Shown piece after piece: positions 42,115 to 51,456 of a stretch of 64,000 nt of DNA; within the stretch, counting starts at the first letter, position 1, and the number at the start of each line of letters is the position of its first letter. The stretch covers positions 62,001-126,000 of the forward strand of contig CAWGUB010000006.1 of the NCBI GenBank assembly GCA_963825575.1. Direction: 5' to 3'. The translations under genes were made by a program, and so were the position numbers. Source of the stretch: JAFDBW01 sp963825575 (GTDB lineage: Bacteria; Desulfobacterota; Desulfuromonadia; Desulfuromonadales; BM103). The notes under the pieces were generated by a model. The model had not been told where the DNA came from and did not search any database. It was given only the letters and a program-made list of their open reading frames with translations.

Positions 42115-42810
42115 ATGGGCATAAAAGGTTTCCAGGGTACAAGTCTGCTTGATTTCCCCGGGCGGATCGCGTCCCTGGTCTTCTGGGGCGGGTGCAATCT
42201 GACCTGCCCTTTTTGTCATAATCCCCCCCTGGTTCTGGATCCGGAAAGTTATCCGGACCTCGATACAGCTGAAATCCTTTCTGATCTTGCCGAGCGCAGA
42301 GCCTTTATCGATGGCGTTGTTGTCTCGGGCGGCGAACCGACCATGGACAACGGCCTGCCCGCATTTCTCAAAGGGGTCAAGGCGTTGGGCCTGGAAGTCA
42401 AACTCGATACGAACGGACTGGCTCCGCGGGTTACTGCCGGATTGATCGACCAGGGCCTCGTTGATTACCTTGCCATTGATCTGAAAACCATCCCTGAGCG
42501 TTACCGGGAACTGCACCCTGGCAACGTATTTCCTGAGCGCCTTCTCGAAACTGTCCGCGTCTGTGTTGATGCTCCTGTCGAGCTGGAATACCGCACTACC
42601 TGTGTCCCCGGTTGGGTCGATGAGGATGTGATTGCCGGACTCGGTGAATTGATCAATGGGGCACCAATCTGGGCTCTACAACAGTATCACCCGGAGCATG
42701 CCCTATGTGAAACCGCCAGGGGTCTGGGATCCTATCCTCCGGAGCGGATACAGTCCTTTGCCGATCTTGCTGGCCAATATGTGCAGCGGGTGGTTGTGCG
42801 GGGGGTGTGA
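42115..42810 (+). CDS. nrdG: anaerobic ribonucleotide reductase activase (radical SAM)
   Basis: A 231-residue radical-SAM protein. CNLTCPFC (about residues 28-35, in FWGGCNLTCPFCHNPPL) holds the three cysteines of the 4Fe-4S cluster, and VVSGGEPTMDNGLPAF the S-adenosylmethionine-binding GGEP. It resembles the NrdG/pyruvate-formate-lyase-activase-like group often annotated as anaerobic reductase activating protein. It generates the glycyl radical on the small nrdD segment. The gene begins 49 bases after that segment. The protein is longer than E. coli NrdG (about 154 residues). Confidence 0.92.
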   Translation: MGIKGFQGTSLLDFPGRIASLVFWGGCNLTCPFCHNPPLVLDPESYPDLDTAEILSDLAERRAFIDGVVVSGGEPTMDNGLPAFLKGVKALGLEVKLDTNGLAPRVTAGLIDQGLVDYLAIDLKTIPERYRELHPGNVFPERLLETVRVCVDAPVELEYRTTCVPGWVDEDVIAGLGELINGAPIWALQQYHPEHALCETARGLGSYPPERIQSFADLAGQYVQRVVVRGV

Positions 42811-43097
42811 TGCAAGCAGAGTTACGTGGGTATCTTCATCTGAAAGCAATCCTAAATAAACGGTTTTCTGCAACTTTCTGTAAGTTAGTCGAAAATTAAT
42901 TCGCAATGTCTTAGCGTTGCTGCAAAACTGTAAATTCTAGGCGAGACTCCTTAATAGATTCGATTGACCAAGATTCAACTCCGGCAAGAACCCTTCGATC
43001 ATTTTTTTGACATCAATCCTTAGACAGACATTGTTCTGCCTATATCTTGGGAAATGAAGTAAATTAGCAGCGTTGCACTCGTTTGTTGCTCAGCAGG

Positions 43098-45050
43098 TTA
43101 TCTTTCAAACAGCCAGTAAAAACCGAATCCCGGAATCACCAGACTGTTTTTGAAAACGTCCGGACTTTCACCGCGATACAGATCAACCAGGGAGCGGTAC
43201 TGTGTCCCCCAGTTCCCCAGGTCTTCGAGGTTGAGGTGCTGTGGTTTGTCGCTGAAGTTGGCTACTACCAGAACCTGTTCATTTTGCTTTTGCAGATGAT
43301 AACGACCGAACACAAACAGGTGCGGATTCCCGACTTCGATCAGCTCGCGGTTGTTGAAATCGGCAAACACGTCGATTTCTTTACGAACTGCAATCATTCT
43401 TTTTAAGGCACTGAAAATTTCATACTCGACGGTTCCGGGAGTGTTCCTGAGTACCGCCCTATCCCAGTCGATAGAAGGTCGGTGGACCCAGCGCGTGTCC
43501 CCTTTTTTATACGGATCGTCTCGGTAGGAATCGTCATTCAGGGTGCCGAGTTCATCCCCGTAGTAAAGCAGCGGGATGCCGCCGAACGACAGAATCATGC
43601 CGTGCAGCAGCAGAATCAGCTTGATCGAATCGGCGATCGCGTGATGGTCGCCGGTTCCTAGTGCATGCTCCAGCCCGACCAGTGAGGCGAGAGAGCCGGA
43701 AATGCGCGTGTCGCCAGTCTTGGTGTTTTGTCCGAATGGGAGCCCGCGGGCGTGGGAGTGGTCAAACTTGCCGGTGAAGTAATCGACCAGAAATTTCCGG
43801 TGTCGGGCCGGTTCGTAGTCGCAGAGCAGGATGTCCCGGTCGTCAAAACCGAGTCCGATGTCATCGTGACAGCGTACGTAGTTGAGCCAGGTGGCCCTTT
43901 CCAGTTTGACCGGCAGACTTTTGATCCCCTGGTTCAGCAGGCGGGCATTCTTGGTCGCCACCGCGTCCCAGAGCAGCGCCATGAAAGTAGCATTGTAGGC
44001 AATCTCACATTCCTTGGCGATAACTGCATCTTCGCCAAAATATTTGATCATCTCCACCGGTGCGACGATCGCTTCGGCGATGAAGACCACGCCCGGTGCG
44101 CTGACCTGGCAACAATCTTTGAGCAGCTGCAGGATCAGATGGGCTTCGCGCTCATTCTGACAGGTGCTACCAATTTTTTTCCACAGAAACGCCACTGCAT
44201 CGAGCCGCAGGATATCGGCCCCCTGGTTGGCCCAGAAGAGGGTGATGTTGAGCATCTCGATAAAAACTGCCGGGTTGCTGTAGTTCAGGTCCCACTGGTA
44301 ATCGTTGAAGACGGTCATTACCCAGCGGCTCATCTCCTCGTCCCAGGTAAAGTTGCCGGGCGCGGTCTCCGGGAAGATCTCCGGCATGCTCTGTTCAAAC
44401 ATATCGGGCACGTTGCGGTTTTCAAACGTGTAGTAGTAGTCGAGGTACTTCTGCTCGCCGGCCCTGGCGCGAGTCGCCCAGTAATGTTTGTCAGAGGTAT
44501 GGTTGACAACGACATCAAGCACCAGCAGGATGTCGCGTTTGCGCATTTCATCAGCCAGTTGCCGGACATCCTCCAATGTGCCGACCTCCGGGTTGATCTC
44601 ACGAAAATCACTGACCGCATAACCGCCGTCGCTGCTCCCTTCCGGGCAGCGCAAGATCGGCATCACATGCACCAGGCTGATGCCCAGTTCCTGGAAATAG
44701 TGCAACCGCTCCTGCAGGCCCTGCAGGGTGCCGGCAAAACCTTTGCAGTAAAGAGCCATCCCGACCCATTTCTGACTGAGAAACCAGTTGTAATCCTTTT
44801 CCCGCTCCAGATCGAGTTGGCGCAGTTTTCCCGGGCGTTTGATATATTGCTGAGCCATGGTTTCGACCAGCTTCTGAGCCTGTTCGGCGAAATCGTCCCG
44901 ATCGCCATAGAGGCGTTGAAACAGCGAGTGAATGCCGTAAAAATTCGCCCCCAGGCGGGTGTAGAAATGCCTCAGGTCCTGCTCCGAGATCTCCGGTTTG
45001 ATACGGTTGAGTATGTCATTCAGAAGCGTGTGGGAAACTTGTTCGTACAT
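43098..45050 (-). CDS. ams: amylosucrase
   Basis: A 650-residue GH13 enzyme of the amylosucrase type. LQERLHYFQELGISLVHVMP with LRCPEGSSDGGYAVSDFREI, the nucleophile in ADILRLDAVAFLWKKIGSTC, the acid/base in VFIAEAIVAPVEMI, and YVRCHDDIGLGF are the subfamily motifs. Amylosucrase splits sucrose and uses the glucose to extend alpha-1,4-glucan, releasing fructose. It is the last gene of the sucrose operon, 50 bases after the fructokinase. It may turn surplus sucrose into glycogen-like polymer when salt stress ends. Confidence 0.94.
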   Translation of the reverse strand: MYEQVSHTLLNDILNRIKPEISEQDLRHFYTRLGANFYGIHSLFQRLYGDRDDFAEQAQKLVETMAQQYIKRPGKLRQLDLEREKDYNWFLSQKWVGMALYCKGFAGTLQGLQERLHYFQELGISLVHVMPILRCPEGSSDGGYAVSDFREINPEVGTLEDVRQLADEMRKRDILLVLDVVVNHTSDKHYWATRARAGEQKYLDYYYTFENRNVPDMFEQSMPEIFPETAPGNFTWDEEMSRWVMTVFNDYQWDLNYSNPAVFIEMLNITLFWANQGADILRLDAVAFLWKKIGSTCQNEREAHLILQLLKDCCQVSAPGVVFIAEAIVAPVEMIKYFGEDAVIAKECEIAYNATFMALLWDAVATKNARLLNQGIKSLPVKLERATWLNYVRCHDDIGLGFDDRDILLCDYEPARHRKFLVDYFTGKFDHSHARGLPFGQNTKTGDTRISGSLASLVGLEHALGTGDHHAIADSIKLILLLHGMILSFGGIPLLYYGDELGTLNDDSYRDDPYKKGDTRWVHRPSIDWDRAVLRNTPGTVEYEIFSALKRMIAVRKEIDVFADFNNRELIEVGNPHLFVFGRYHLQKQNEQVLVVANFSDKPQHLNLEDLGNWGTQYRSLVDLYRGESPDVFKNSLVIPGFGFYWLFER

Positions 45051-45100
45051 AAATTGCCTTCAAATCGGTTGTTGAGGTTATGGCCTGCTTTGCTCAGTCA

Positions 45101-45991
45101 CTATTGACGGAAAGAAACGTTACATAAGTCCTTATAGAAGGCTGCGTCGGTGGTCGTCGCACCACGTATCCCAATCACTTTACTTGCGAACTTTTGTGCC
45201 TTTGCAAGTGTGGTCGTGATCGTCCAGCCCGCCCGCAGACCGTGAATGTATACTGCGCTGAAGGCATCACCGGCACCGACAGTATCGATTAGATGTTCAG
45301 CTTTTTCTGGCCGCTGGGAATGAAATTCGCCATCAATGGTTCTGACCAGGGCGCCTTGTTCGCCACGGGTGACAATCAGTTGTTCCAGCCCGCAAGATGT
45401 CTGCAGCTCTGCCATCTGCTGGTGGATATCGGTTGCAGCCGCTCCGAGCAGCCGCAGCTCCTCTTGATTCATTTTTACCCAAGCGGCACCTTTTAGCCAA
45501 TCGAAGACTTCATCCCGCTGCCACCAGGGTGGCCTCAGGTTAACATCGAGAAATTTTTTTAAATTCTTATTGCGACTGATTTTACTCAACGTGTCACGGG
45601 CTCTCAGGTTGCGCAGGCAAAGAGTGCCATGATAGAGGATGCCGGCCATAATTGGTTCGTCCAGCTGCTCTGCTGAGATGAAATCGTAGGCGCTATCGGC
45701 AACGATGTCGTAACTTGGTTCGCCGTCGGTGATCGTTACTTCAACCCGGCCAGTTGAATGTACCTCATCGATCTGAACGTCCGCGGTGTTCATCCCCCAG
45801 TTCCCCATCGCCTGCAGAATCCTGTCGCCGTACTCATCATTTCCGACCCGTGAAATGAACCGGGGTTGATCGCCGAGAGCCTGCAGATGCCAGGCGACAT
45901 TGAACGGCGCGCCGCCGAGAACCTGTGCCCCAGTCGGAAAGCGGTCGAACAGCACTTCACCAAAAATGTAGAGTTGTTGCCGATTCTTCAT
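45101..45991 (-). CDS. PfkB-family fructokinase
   Basis: A 296-residue PfkB carbohydrate kinase. The N-terminal LYIFGEVLFDRFPTGAQVLG and GGAPFNVAWHLQALG are the first signature, and DTVGAGDAFSAVYIHGLRAG (about 240-259) is the second, with the catalytic Asp of GAGD. It phosphorylates fructose, which fits its position between the sucrose-phosphate phosphatase and amylosucrase genes. It overlaps the upstream phosphatase gene by four bases (ATGA). Confidence 0.92.
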   Translation of the reverse strand: MKNRQQLYIFGEVLFDRFPTGAQVLGGAPFNVAWHLQALGDQPRFISRVGNDEYGDRILQAMGNWGMNTADVQIDEVHSTGRVEVTITDGEPSYDIVADSAYDFISAEQLDEPIMAGILYHGTLCLRNLRARDTLSKISRNKNLKKFLDVNLRPPWWQRDEVFDWLKGAAWVKMNQEELRLLGAAATDIHQQMAELQTSCGLEQLIVTRGEQGALVRTIDGEFHSQRPEKAEHLIDTVGAGDAFSAVYIHGLRAGWTITTTLAKAQKFASKVIGIRGATTTDAAFYKDLCNVSFRQ

Positions 45992-46833
45992 GACTCTGTC
46001 AGCTTCTCTCCAATTTCGGGGTAGTAATACGCAATGCCTTGCAAAACCCCGGCGCTGTAATTCCCCCCCAGCGGGAAGTTGTCCTGATGCGCCAGAAAGA
46101 GGGCTTCTGCGTAACCGTTCTGCTCGGCCAGCTGCAGCGCCTGTTGTTTGATCTCCGGCTCAGCGTTGGCGACCAGAATCGATCGGATTGAACTGCCCAG
46201 CACCGGCAAATCGTTGCCGCTGTCACCGGCAAAGACGACCTCCTGCGGCCCGTATCCCAGGTACTGCTGCAGGAATTCGATGCCGTGCAATTTGGTTGCG
46301 TTGCGCGGTAGCACATCGAGCAGGCCGACCTGTTCCGGCTCGTCGATACTCCAGATCAAACTGGCGGAGACGCCCAGTTGAGTCAGTTGCTGGTCGACCT
46401 GCTGGAGAATCTTGTCCCGGTCTGCGGCCAGTGACAGGTAATAGCTTAACTTGAAGTCGTTCTGCTTGCTCTGTTCCTGCAGGGTCAATCCGGAGAACCT
46501 GTTAAGTGCCTGCTGTAATTGGTCATGGCTTTTCCCCTGCCAGTCGCCGGCGATCTGCTTTTGCCAGGCGTGTATTTCAGTCCATTCTGCCTGCTCCCGG
46601 CGGTAGATTTTTGTGCCGACATCAGTAATCGCATAGTCTGGTTTGGGCAGCTGGTAGTCAGCAATCGCCTGCTCAATTAATTGGAGATGCCGCCCGGACA
46701 CGTAAACCAGCTTGACCACCGGCAATCCGCACAGTTGTCGGAAATGTTCACGGGCCTGCGGGTGTTCCGGCTGGCGCCCGTTGGGGATAATCGTTCGGTC
46801 CATGTCGGTACAAAGGAGTAATCTATTTGTCAT
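45988..46833 (-). CDS. spp: sucrose-phosphate phosphatase (HAD-IIB)
   Basis: The protein has 281 residues from the ATG at 46833 (MTNRLLLCTDMDRTIIPNGR); the upstream extension to 46944 overlaps the synthase gene and is unlikely. HAD motif I is DMDRT, motif II lies in LVYVSGRHL, and motif IV GDSGNDLPVLG (about residue 205). DVGTKIYR and DFKLSYYL match sucrose-phosphatase substrate loops. It removes phosphate from sucrose-6-phosphate. It overlaps the synthase gene by eleven bases. Confidence 0.92.
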   Translation of the reverse strand: MTNRLLLCTDMDRTIIPNGRQPEHPQAREHFRQLCGLPVVKLVYVSGRHLQLIEQAIADYQLPKPDYAITDVGTKIYRREQAEWTEIHAWQKQIAGDWQGKSHDQLQQALNRFSGLTLQEQSKQNDFKLSYYLSLAADRDKILQQVDQQLTQLGVSASLIWSIDEPEQVGLLDVLPRNATKLHGIEFLQQYLGYGPQEVVFAGDSGNDLPVLGSSIRSILVANAEPEIKQQALQLAEQNGYAEALFLAHQDNFPLGGNYSAGVLQGIAYYYPEIGEKLTES

Positions 46834-48991
46834 CGACCTGTCCAGTTTCCCGTGGATCTTTGCAGCTGCCGAAGAAATCGTAAAAATCAAGCGCTTCGAG
46901 GATTCCAGCGGCATTTGGCCGCCGGGAAAAATAGATTCGCTCAATATCGATCAGCTGCGAGAGCTCTTCATGATGACGGTTGGCAACCACCGCCGCCAGA
47001 GTGTTGCCGCGCATCATATCCTCGTCGGCCCCTGAGCCCCCAGCGACAAAGACTGCTTCCAGCGGGAGGTGCAATTGCTCGACGACATAGCGTAATGCCA
47101 TCCCCTTGGAGGCGCGCAGCGGCAGGATATCGAGAAACTGTCCAAATGCAGTTTGCACAAAAACGGCTTGCTCTTCGCGGTGCAGCAACTGTTTGATCTC
47201 TTCAATATCGGCCTGCTCCGGATCGATATAATAACTTAGCTTGAAGCGGCTCTGCTCGATGTTGGGTTGCGCCTTCAGACCAGGAAAGTCGGTCAGCAGC
47301 TTCTTTACAATTCGCGGCGACCAGTGATAATCGATATGCCGGGCCCAGGCGGTATCGGCGGTCAGTTCCGGGGCTCGATAGATCTCGGTGCCACTGCTGG
47401 TGATCAGCACATCCGGCTCCGGGATTCGGTGCTTCTTCATCAGCTTCAATGCCGAATCGAGGCGCCGGCCGGTGGCGATGATAAAATAACTGCTTTTGCG
47501 CTTTTGTCGGAGGAGTTCAACCAGTCCGTTGAGGGAGCGATCGTTACCGATCAGGTTCTGATCGAGATCGCTGACAATTGCCCGATCGCGATACAGGCCG
47601 GTTCGGCGTCGGACCGGTTGGCGCAGCAACTGCTCTGAACGTTCGGCGACCGGTTTGATGATTTTACAATAGCGCTTTGCGTGCGCCTCCCAGGAATAGT
47701 TTTTTTGTACTCCGTGCAATCCCTGAACAGAACATTGCTGCCACAAGTCTTGATCGCCAAGCAGCTTTAACAGTGCAGCGGTGATGGTCCCCGGTTCCAG
47801 AGGATCGATCAGAAAGCCGTTTTTGCAGTTGCTGATGATGTCCTTTGGCCCACCATCTTCTGTGGCGATAATCGGCAACCCGCAGGCGGCCGCCTCAATC
47901 AGGGTCAAGCCGAAAGGTTCCGTCAGCGCCGGGTTAACGAAGACGCCCCCGGAGGCCGCCGCGATCCGATAAATCATCGCTACCTGATCGCGTTGATGAT
48001 GCTTCGGCAGGGTCACTTTGCCATAAAGATCGTAGCGGTCGATAGTGACCAGCAGTTCGTGGAAGACCTCTTGGGCGCCCTCCTCGAGATCGTCGATGTC
48101 GTCACGGTTGCCGGCGATGATTAACAGGTTGGCCAACTCCTGAAGTTGCTGGGACTGGCCGAAAGCATCTATCAGTGCATTGATGTTTTTGCGCCGGTCC
48201 GGTCGTGACAGAGCCAGAACAATTGGCTTGTCCGGATTTTTCAGGTGGCAGGTCAACTCTTTGAACAGGGGGGTCTGTAATTCATCGCCGCTCGGCGGCG
48301 TGAACTGGTTGAGATTCGTTCCCGGTGGGACAACGCGCATCTGGTCAGGCTGATAGTGGTCATAAAGTTCATACTGCTCGGCAATCTCCTGGTGAGTGCT
48401 TGTGATCACCCGTTCTGCGGTTGCCAGGGTCTGTTCTTCTGCTTCAATCCGCCGGCTCATATTGAAGCGTTTTTCGATTTCCTGAGCGTTCAGTCCGCTA
48501 GCCATGAGACGGCTCCGCTTGACGCGACCGAGGGAATGGCCGGTATGGATCAGCGGAATCCCCAACCGGTTGGCCAGATGTGAGCCGACATAACCAGCGT
48601 CGGCGTAATGGCTGTGAATAATGTCTGGAAAAGAGTTGTTGTCTCGAAAAAAGCTGGCCAGGTTGTCGGTGAAAGAATCGAGATGATCCCAAAGTTCTTC
48701 TTTAGCCAGGTACTCCTCCGGGCCGGCGTCAATCCGTATGATGCGAAGATTGTCGGCAAGGGTTTCTATCGGGTTCGCATAGTCAGCCGAGAGGTTTTTA
48801 TCCGTCACCCGTTGAGTAATCAGGTCGACCTTGCAGATACCGGGTTGATTGGATAGCGTTTGGGCAAGCTCTACCACGTAGAGCGTTTGTCCGCCGGTAT
48901 CTGCATCACGGCCCAGTTCGAGATTGTGCCATCGAATCAAACCGTGAATGCTTAACATGGCGATGTAGAGACCGCCTGTTTTTTGAGTCAT
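46823..48991 (-). CDS. sps: sucrose-phosphate synthase with C-terminal HAD domain
   Basis: A 722-residue two-domain enzyme. The GT-B glycosyltransferase (about 1-470) starts YIAMLSIHGLIRWHNLELGR with DTGGQTLYVVELA, has HTGHSLGRVKRSRL, and the donor-site motif NPALTEPFGLTLIEAAACGLP. A HAD domain (about 475-715) follows with IVSDLDQNLIGND and VAGGSGADEDM; it resembles sucrose phosphatases, but whether it is active is unclear, since the next gene supplies one. The enzyme joins UDP-glucose and fructose-6-phosphate. It is the first gene of the operon. Confidence 0.95.
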   Translation of the reverse strand: MTQKTGGLYIAMLSIHGLIRWHNLELGRDADTGGQTLYVVELAQTLSNQPGICKVDLITQRVTDKNLSADYANPIETLADNLRIIRIDAGPEEYLAKEELWDHLDSFTDNLASFFRDNNSFPDIIHSHYADAGYVGSHLANRLGIPLIHTGHSLGRVKRSRLMASGLNAQEIEKRFNMSRRIEAEEQTLATAERVITSTHQEIAEQYELYDHYQPDQMRVVPPGTNLNQFTPPSGDELQTPLFKELTCHLKNPDKPIVLALSRPDRRKNINALIDAFGQSQQLQELANLLIIAGNRDDIDDLEEGAQEVFHELLVTIDRYDLYGKVTLPKHHQRDQVAMIYRIAAASGGVFVNPALTEPFGLTLIEAAACGLPIIATEDGGPKDIISNCKNGFLIDPLEPGTITAALLKLLGDQDLWQQCSVQGLHGVQKNYSWEAHAKRYCKIIKPVAERSEQLLRQPVRRRTGLYRDRAIVSDLDQNLIGNDRSLNGLVELLRQKRKSSYFIIATGRRLDSALKLMKKHRIPEPDVLITSSGTEIYRAPELTADTAWARHIDYHWSPRIVKKLLTDFPGLKAQPNIEQSRFKLSYYIDPEQADIEEIKQLLHREEQAVFVQTAFGQFLDILPLRASKGMALRYVVEQLHLPLEAVFVAGGSGADEDMMRGNTLAAVVANRHHEELSQLIDIERIYFSRRPNAAGILEALDFYDFFGSCKDPRETGQVDDK

Positions 48992-49395
48992 TTAATTCCC
49001 TTAGTTGTTTTTTAAGATCGATTCAGCAAATACAAAAAGATTTGGAATAGCTGTCTGTTTTATCTCCGACACAGTAATCGACAGCGATATTTGACGAGTA
49101 CATCTAGGTAAATGTTACCGCACCTTGGTGATTGATCCAGAGAAAAGATCAAATTGACCCAATCCTGGGCTCGGATTTAAGCTGCCAGCAACTCAAAATT
49201 AACAGGCAGAGCGGCTCAACTTTGACTTTCAGGATGGTTTTGGGGTGCAACCCCCGGGGGTTGTTTTTGTTTTGGCTTTTAGCGGCAAAAGATATAGGGC
49301 GACAATATAAAAAAGTGTCCGCGTATAATAATTCAGGCAATAAAAAACCCGACCAAGCAGCCGGGTTTGATTCCTCATATGGTGTTCTGCTCCCT
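48992..49395. other. sucrose-operon leader and hairpin region
   Basis: This holds the promoter region of the sps operon (not resolved with confidence), a CAACCCCCGGGGGTTG palindrome with TTTTTGTTTT at about 49238-49266, and the terminator of the 42-residue protein gene. The minus-strand frame of 251 residues covering 49149-49904 crosses both neighbours and is not a gene. Confidence 0.4.
49342..49368 (-). terminator. intrinsic terminator of the 42-residue protein gene
   Basis: On the minus strand AAACCCGGCTGCTTGGTCGG continues to GTTTTTTATTG: ACCCGGC/GTCGGGT pair imperfectly and a T-run follows. Confidence 0.8.
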
Positions 49396-49524
49396 CTAAA
49401 ACTGCAACCAGAGCAAGAAAGAGACGCTGATAATTGCCATGGTGCTACCCGCAACCAGGTAAAGCAGGGCATCCAGAACGTTGATCTGTCCGCTATTTTT
49501 CCTGTTCTCCAGCAAATTCGGCAT
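49396..49524 (-). CDS. 42-residue single-pass membrane protein
   Basis: A short frame from the ATG at 49524 to TAG at 49396, with GAGGAGAG eight bases before the ATG and a terminator 30 bases after the stop. It reads MPNLLENRKNSGQINVLDAL and ends in one hydrophobic helix, LYLVAGSTMAIISVSFLLWL with QF. The first half is polar. Start, ribosome site and terminator all agree, so it is likely real although no family is known to me. It lies next to the diheme protein and another small membrane protein. Confidence 0.7.
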   Translation of the reverse strand: MPNLLENRKNSGQINVLDALLYLVAGSTMAIISVSFLLWLQF

Positions 49525-49743
49525 AATCTCTCCTCGTTCCACCTTTTACTGTATAGACCAATTAGGTAAGGGTGAATAAAGTTAAAGCAATGCTTGTGCC
49601 AAAAGATATGAAACATCCATCCTTCTTGGTAACTTCCTGTAAATACGTTAAAAGGAAGTTGCCAAGGCCATTTCAGGCGAAGGAAAGTTCGAGAGCCTTG
49701 GTTAAATGGCGAGACGAGAGTGAGGGTTTTGCCGGATGGCTGT

Positions 49744-50013
49744 TTAAGGACGATCCATCTTGTGGCAGAAGAGGCAGCGATATTTAGCCGGATGACCTTC
49801 AGGAAAAGCAATAGCGTCCTTGTTGTGACACTCTTCGCAGAACTTCTCTGCGGCCTTTTTCCCATCGGCCTTAACGATATCATAAAAACGCTGATGATCA
49901 TCATCGTAGGGGACGCGACTGGTTGATTCCGGTGGTGCCTGCCAGAGAAATGCCAGGATCACGACGGCGATTCCGATCAGTAGAAAATCACGTTTTTTGA
50001 GGGCAAGAGCCAT
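49744..50013 (-). CDS. small membrane-anchored diheme c-type cytochrome
   Basis: An 89-residue protein. One N-terminal helix (about 9-24, DFLLIGIAVVILAFLWQAP) anchors a small periplasmic part with two haem motifs, CEECH (about 59-63) and CLFCH (about 80-84). The HPAKYRCLFCHKMDRP ending suggests a short NapB/NrfH-like or specialised electron-shuttle domain; a distinct family is not recognised. Haem delivery and Sec export are expected. It lies before a 111-residue membrane protein on the same strand. Confidence 0.85.
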   Translation of the reverse strand: MALALKKRDFLLIGIAVVILAFLWQAPPESTSRVPYDDDHQRFYDIVKADGKKAAEKFCEECHNKDAIAFPEGHPAKYRCLFCHKMDRP

Positions 50014-50150
50014 GAAAACCTCTGGTTTTAAATTGTTTCTTCGGATAGTACAGTCGCTCTGCTATCTGGGCAACACGGTCAAAGATAGCATTAGTTCCGG
50101 AACACTGCAATATCTAGAGAGAATTCGTTTTGAGCAGTCTTATATAGGCG

Positions 50151-50486
50151 CTATTCACTACGGATAAACAGGAGATAGATCGCTATGAAAACAATAAAAG
50201 TGCCACCGCCGACCAGAACCATCAGGGCGTCGGTCGGTATGCCGCTTTCCAGAGAGACTCCCTTTGATAGGGTATAGCCGAGCAGGTAGATGAACCCGGT
50301 GATTGTCATGACCACGACCAGCAACAGGCGCCAGCGCATCAGATATGCAATGACAGCGGTAACACCGACCCCCACAAGGAAGTAGGGGTGTTCCATGAGG
50401 GTCTTGAGGTCAATGGCCTTGATGAAGGCCATGATCTTGGTTGTTTCGAACTGTTTTATAAATTCAATGGCAGAGCTTAAATCCAT
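50151..50486 (-). CDS. small membrane protein, unknown function
   Basis: A protein of 111 residues from the ATG at 50486 (MDLSSAIEFIKQFETTKIMA), with GGAGAGG upstream; codons up to 50537 are probably not translated. Three hydrophobic stretches (about residues 33-50, 52-72 and 85-107: LVGVGVTAVIAYLM, LLLVVVMTITGFIYLL, LMVLVGGGTFIVFIAIYLL). No family is recognised. It is on the same strand as the small cytochrome, 137 bases upstream, so co-expression is possible. Confidence 0.7.
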   Translation of the reverse strand: MDLSSAIEFIKQFETTKIMAFIKAIDLKTLMEHPYFLVGVGVTAVIAYLMRWRLLLVVVMTITGFIYLLGYTLSKGVSLESGIPTDALMVLVGGGTFIVFIAIYLLFIRSE

Positions 50487-50585
50487 CTGACCTCTCCAGA
50501 AACTGCGGTATCGGCATCGCTTTTTCCGATCCGCCATAATACCATTTTTTCAGAAAGTGACAATGGCAAAAAACCGCCATAATTC

Positions 50586-50614
50586 TTGACTTTTTCTATC
50601 GTGCTCAATAGAGT
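50586..50614 (+). promoter_or_regulatory. predicted promoter of the murI-gerM-metH operon
   Basis: TTGACT (50586-50591) and TAGAGT (50609-50614), with a 17-base spacer, about 40 bases ahead of murI. Confidence 0.55.
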
Positions 50615-50652
50615 AACCCCCTGCTGAAGCTAGAGAAGAGAGGGTTTGAAAA

Positions 50653-51453
50653 GTGCCGGAACGTGCCATCGGTGTGTTTGATTCAGGGGTCGGCGGGTTG
50701 ACCGTACTGAGGGCCCTGCGCCAGCAGGTCCCTGACGAGTTGCTCGTATACCTTGGCGATACGGCGCGGGTGCCGTACGGGACAAAGAGCTCCCCAACCG
50801 TGATGCGTTACGCGCACGAAGCTGCACGCTTTCTGCTTGCCCAGCGGGTCAAGCTGATGGTGATCGCATGCAATACCGCTTCGGCAGTTGCCATCGACGA
50901 GCTGATAGAGAGATACCAGGTGCCGGTCATCGGTGTCATTCAGCCTGGGGCCAAACGCGCGCTGGAGGTGACCCGTAACGGTCGGGTTGGCGTAGTCGGG
51001 ACTGAAGGGACGATTCGTTCCGGGGCCTATGAGCGTGTTCTGCGGGAAAGTCGTCCGGATATCGTTGTCCACGCGGCTGCCTGTCCGCTTTTCGTGCCGA
51101 TCGCCGAAGAAGGCTGGTCCCGCCACGAAGTTGCCCATCTCGCTGCCCGTGAGTACCTGGCCCCGTTGCTCGATAAAGGCATCGACACGCTGGTGCTTGG
51201 CTGTACCCATTACCCGTTGCTGAAAAAGACTCTGCAGGAGGTTGTCGGCCCCGATGTGCAACTGGTCGACTCGGCACAGGAAACGGCGAAGGCCGTCAAA
51301 CTTCGGCTCGAACAGGACCAGTTACTGCAGTCTACTGTCGCCGCACAACCTCCATGCTATTACGTCACTGACATTCCGGATCGTTTCGTACGGGTCGGTA
51401 GTGCCTTCCTCGGAGAGGAGCTGAAGGATGTCAAAACTGTCGTTTTGGATTGA
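50653..51453 (+). CDS. murI: glutamate racemase
   Basis: A 266-residue racemase starting at GTG. IGVFDSGVGGLTVLRALRQQ is the N-terminal signature; the two catalytic cysteines are in MVIACNTASAVA (about residue 76) and VLGCTHYPLLKK (about 188). It makes D-glutamate for peptidoglycan. The following gene begins three bases after its stop, so murI, gerM and metH are one transcription unit. Confidence 0.96.
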   Translation: MPERAIGVFDSGVGGLTVLRALRQQVPDELLVYLGDTARVPYGTKSSPTVMRYAHEAARFLLAQRVKLMVIACNTASAVAIDELIERYQVPVIGVIQPGAKRALEVTRNGRVGVVGTEGTIRSGAYERVLRESRPDIVVHAAACPLFVPIAEEGWSRHEVAHLAAREYLAPLLDKGIDTLVLGCTHYPLLKKTLQEVVGPDVQLVDSAQETAKAVKLRLEQDQLLQSTVAAQPPCYYVTDIPDRFVRVGSAFLGEELKDVKTVVLD

Positions 51454-51456
51454 ATC

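Noticed and set aside
43728..45107. 459-residue open frame antisense to amylosucrase
   Set aside because: Amylosucrase motifs on the other strand are unambiguous and the antisense frame has no family signature.
49149..49904. 251-residue minus-strand frame
   Set aside because: It overlaps the diheme cytochrome and the 42-residue protein in another frame and runs through a terminator.
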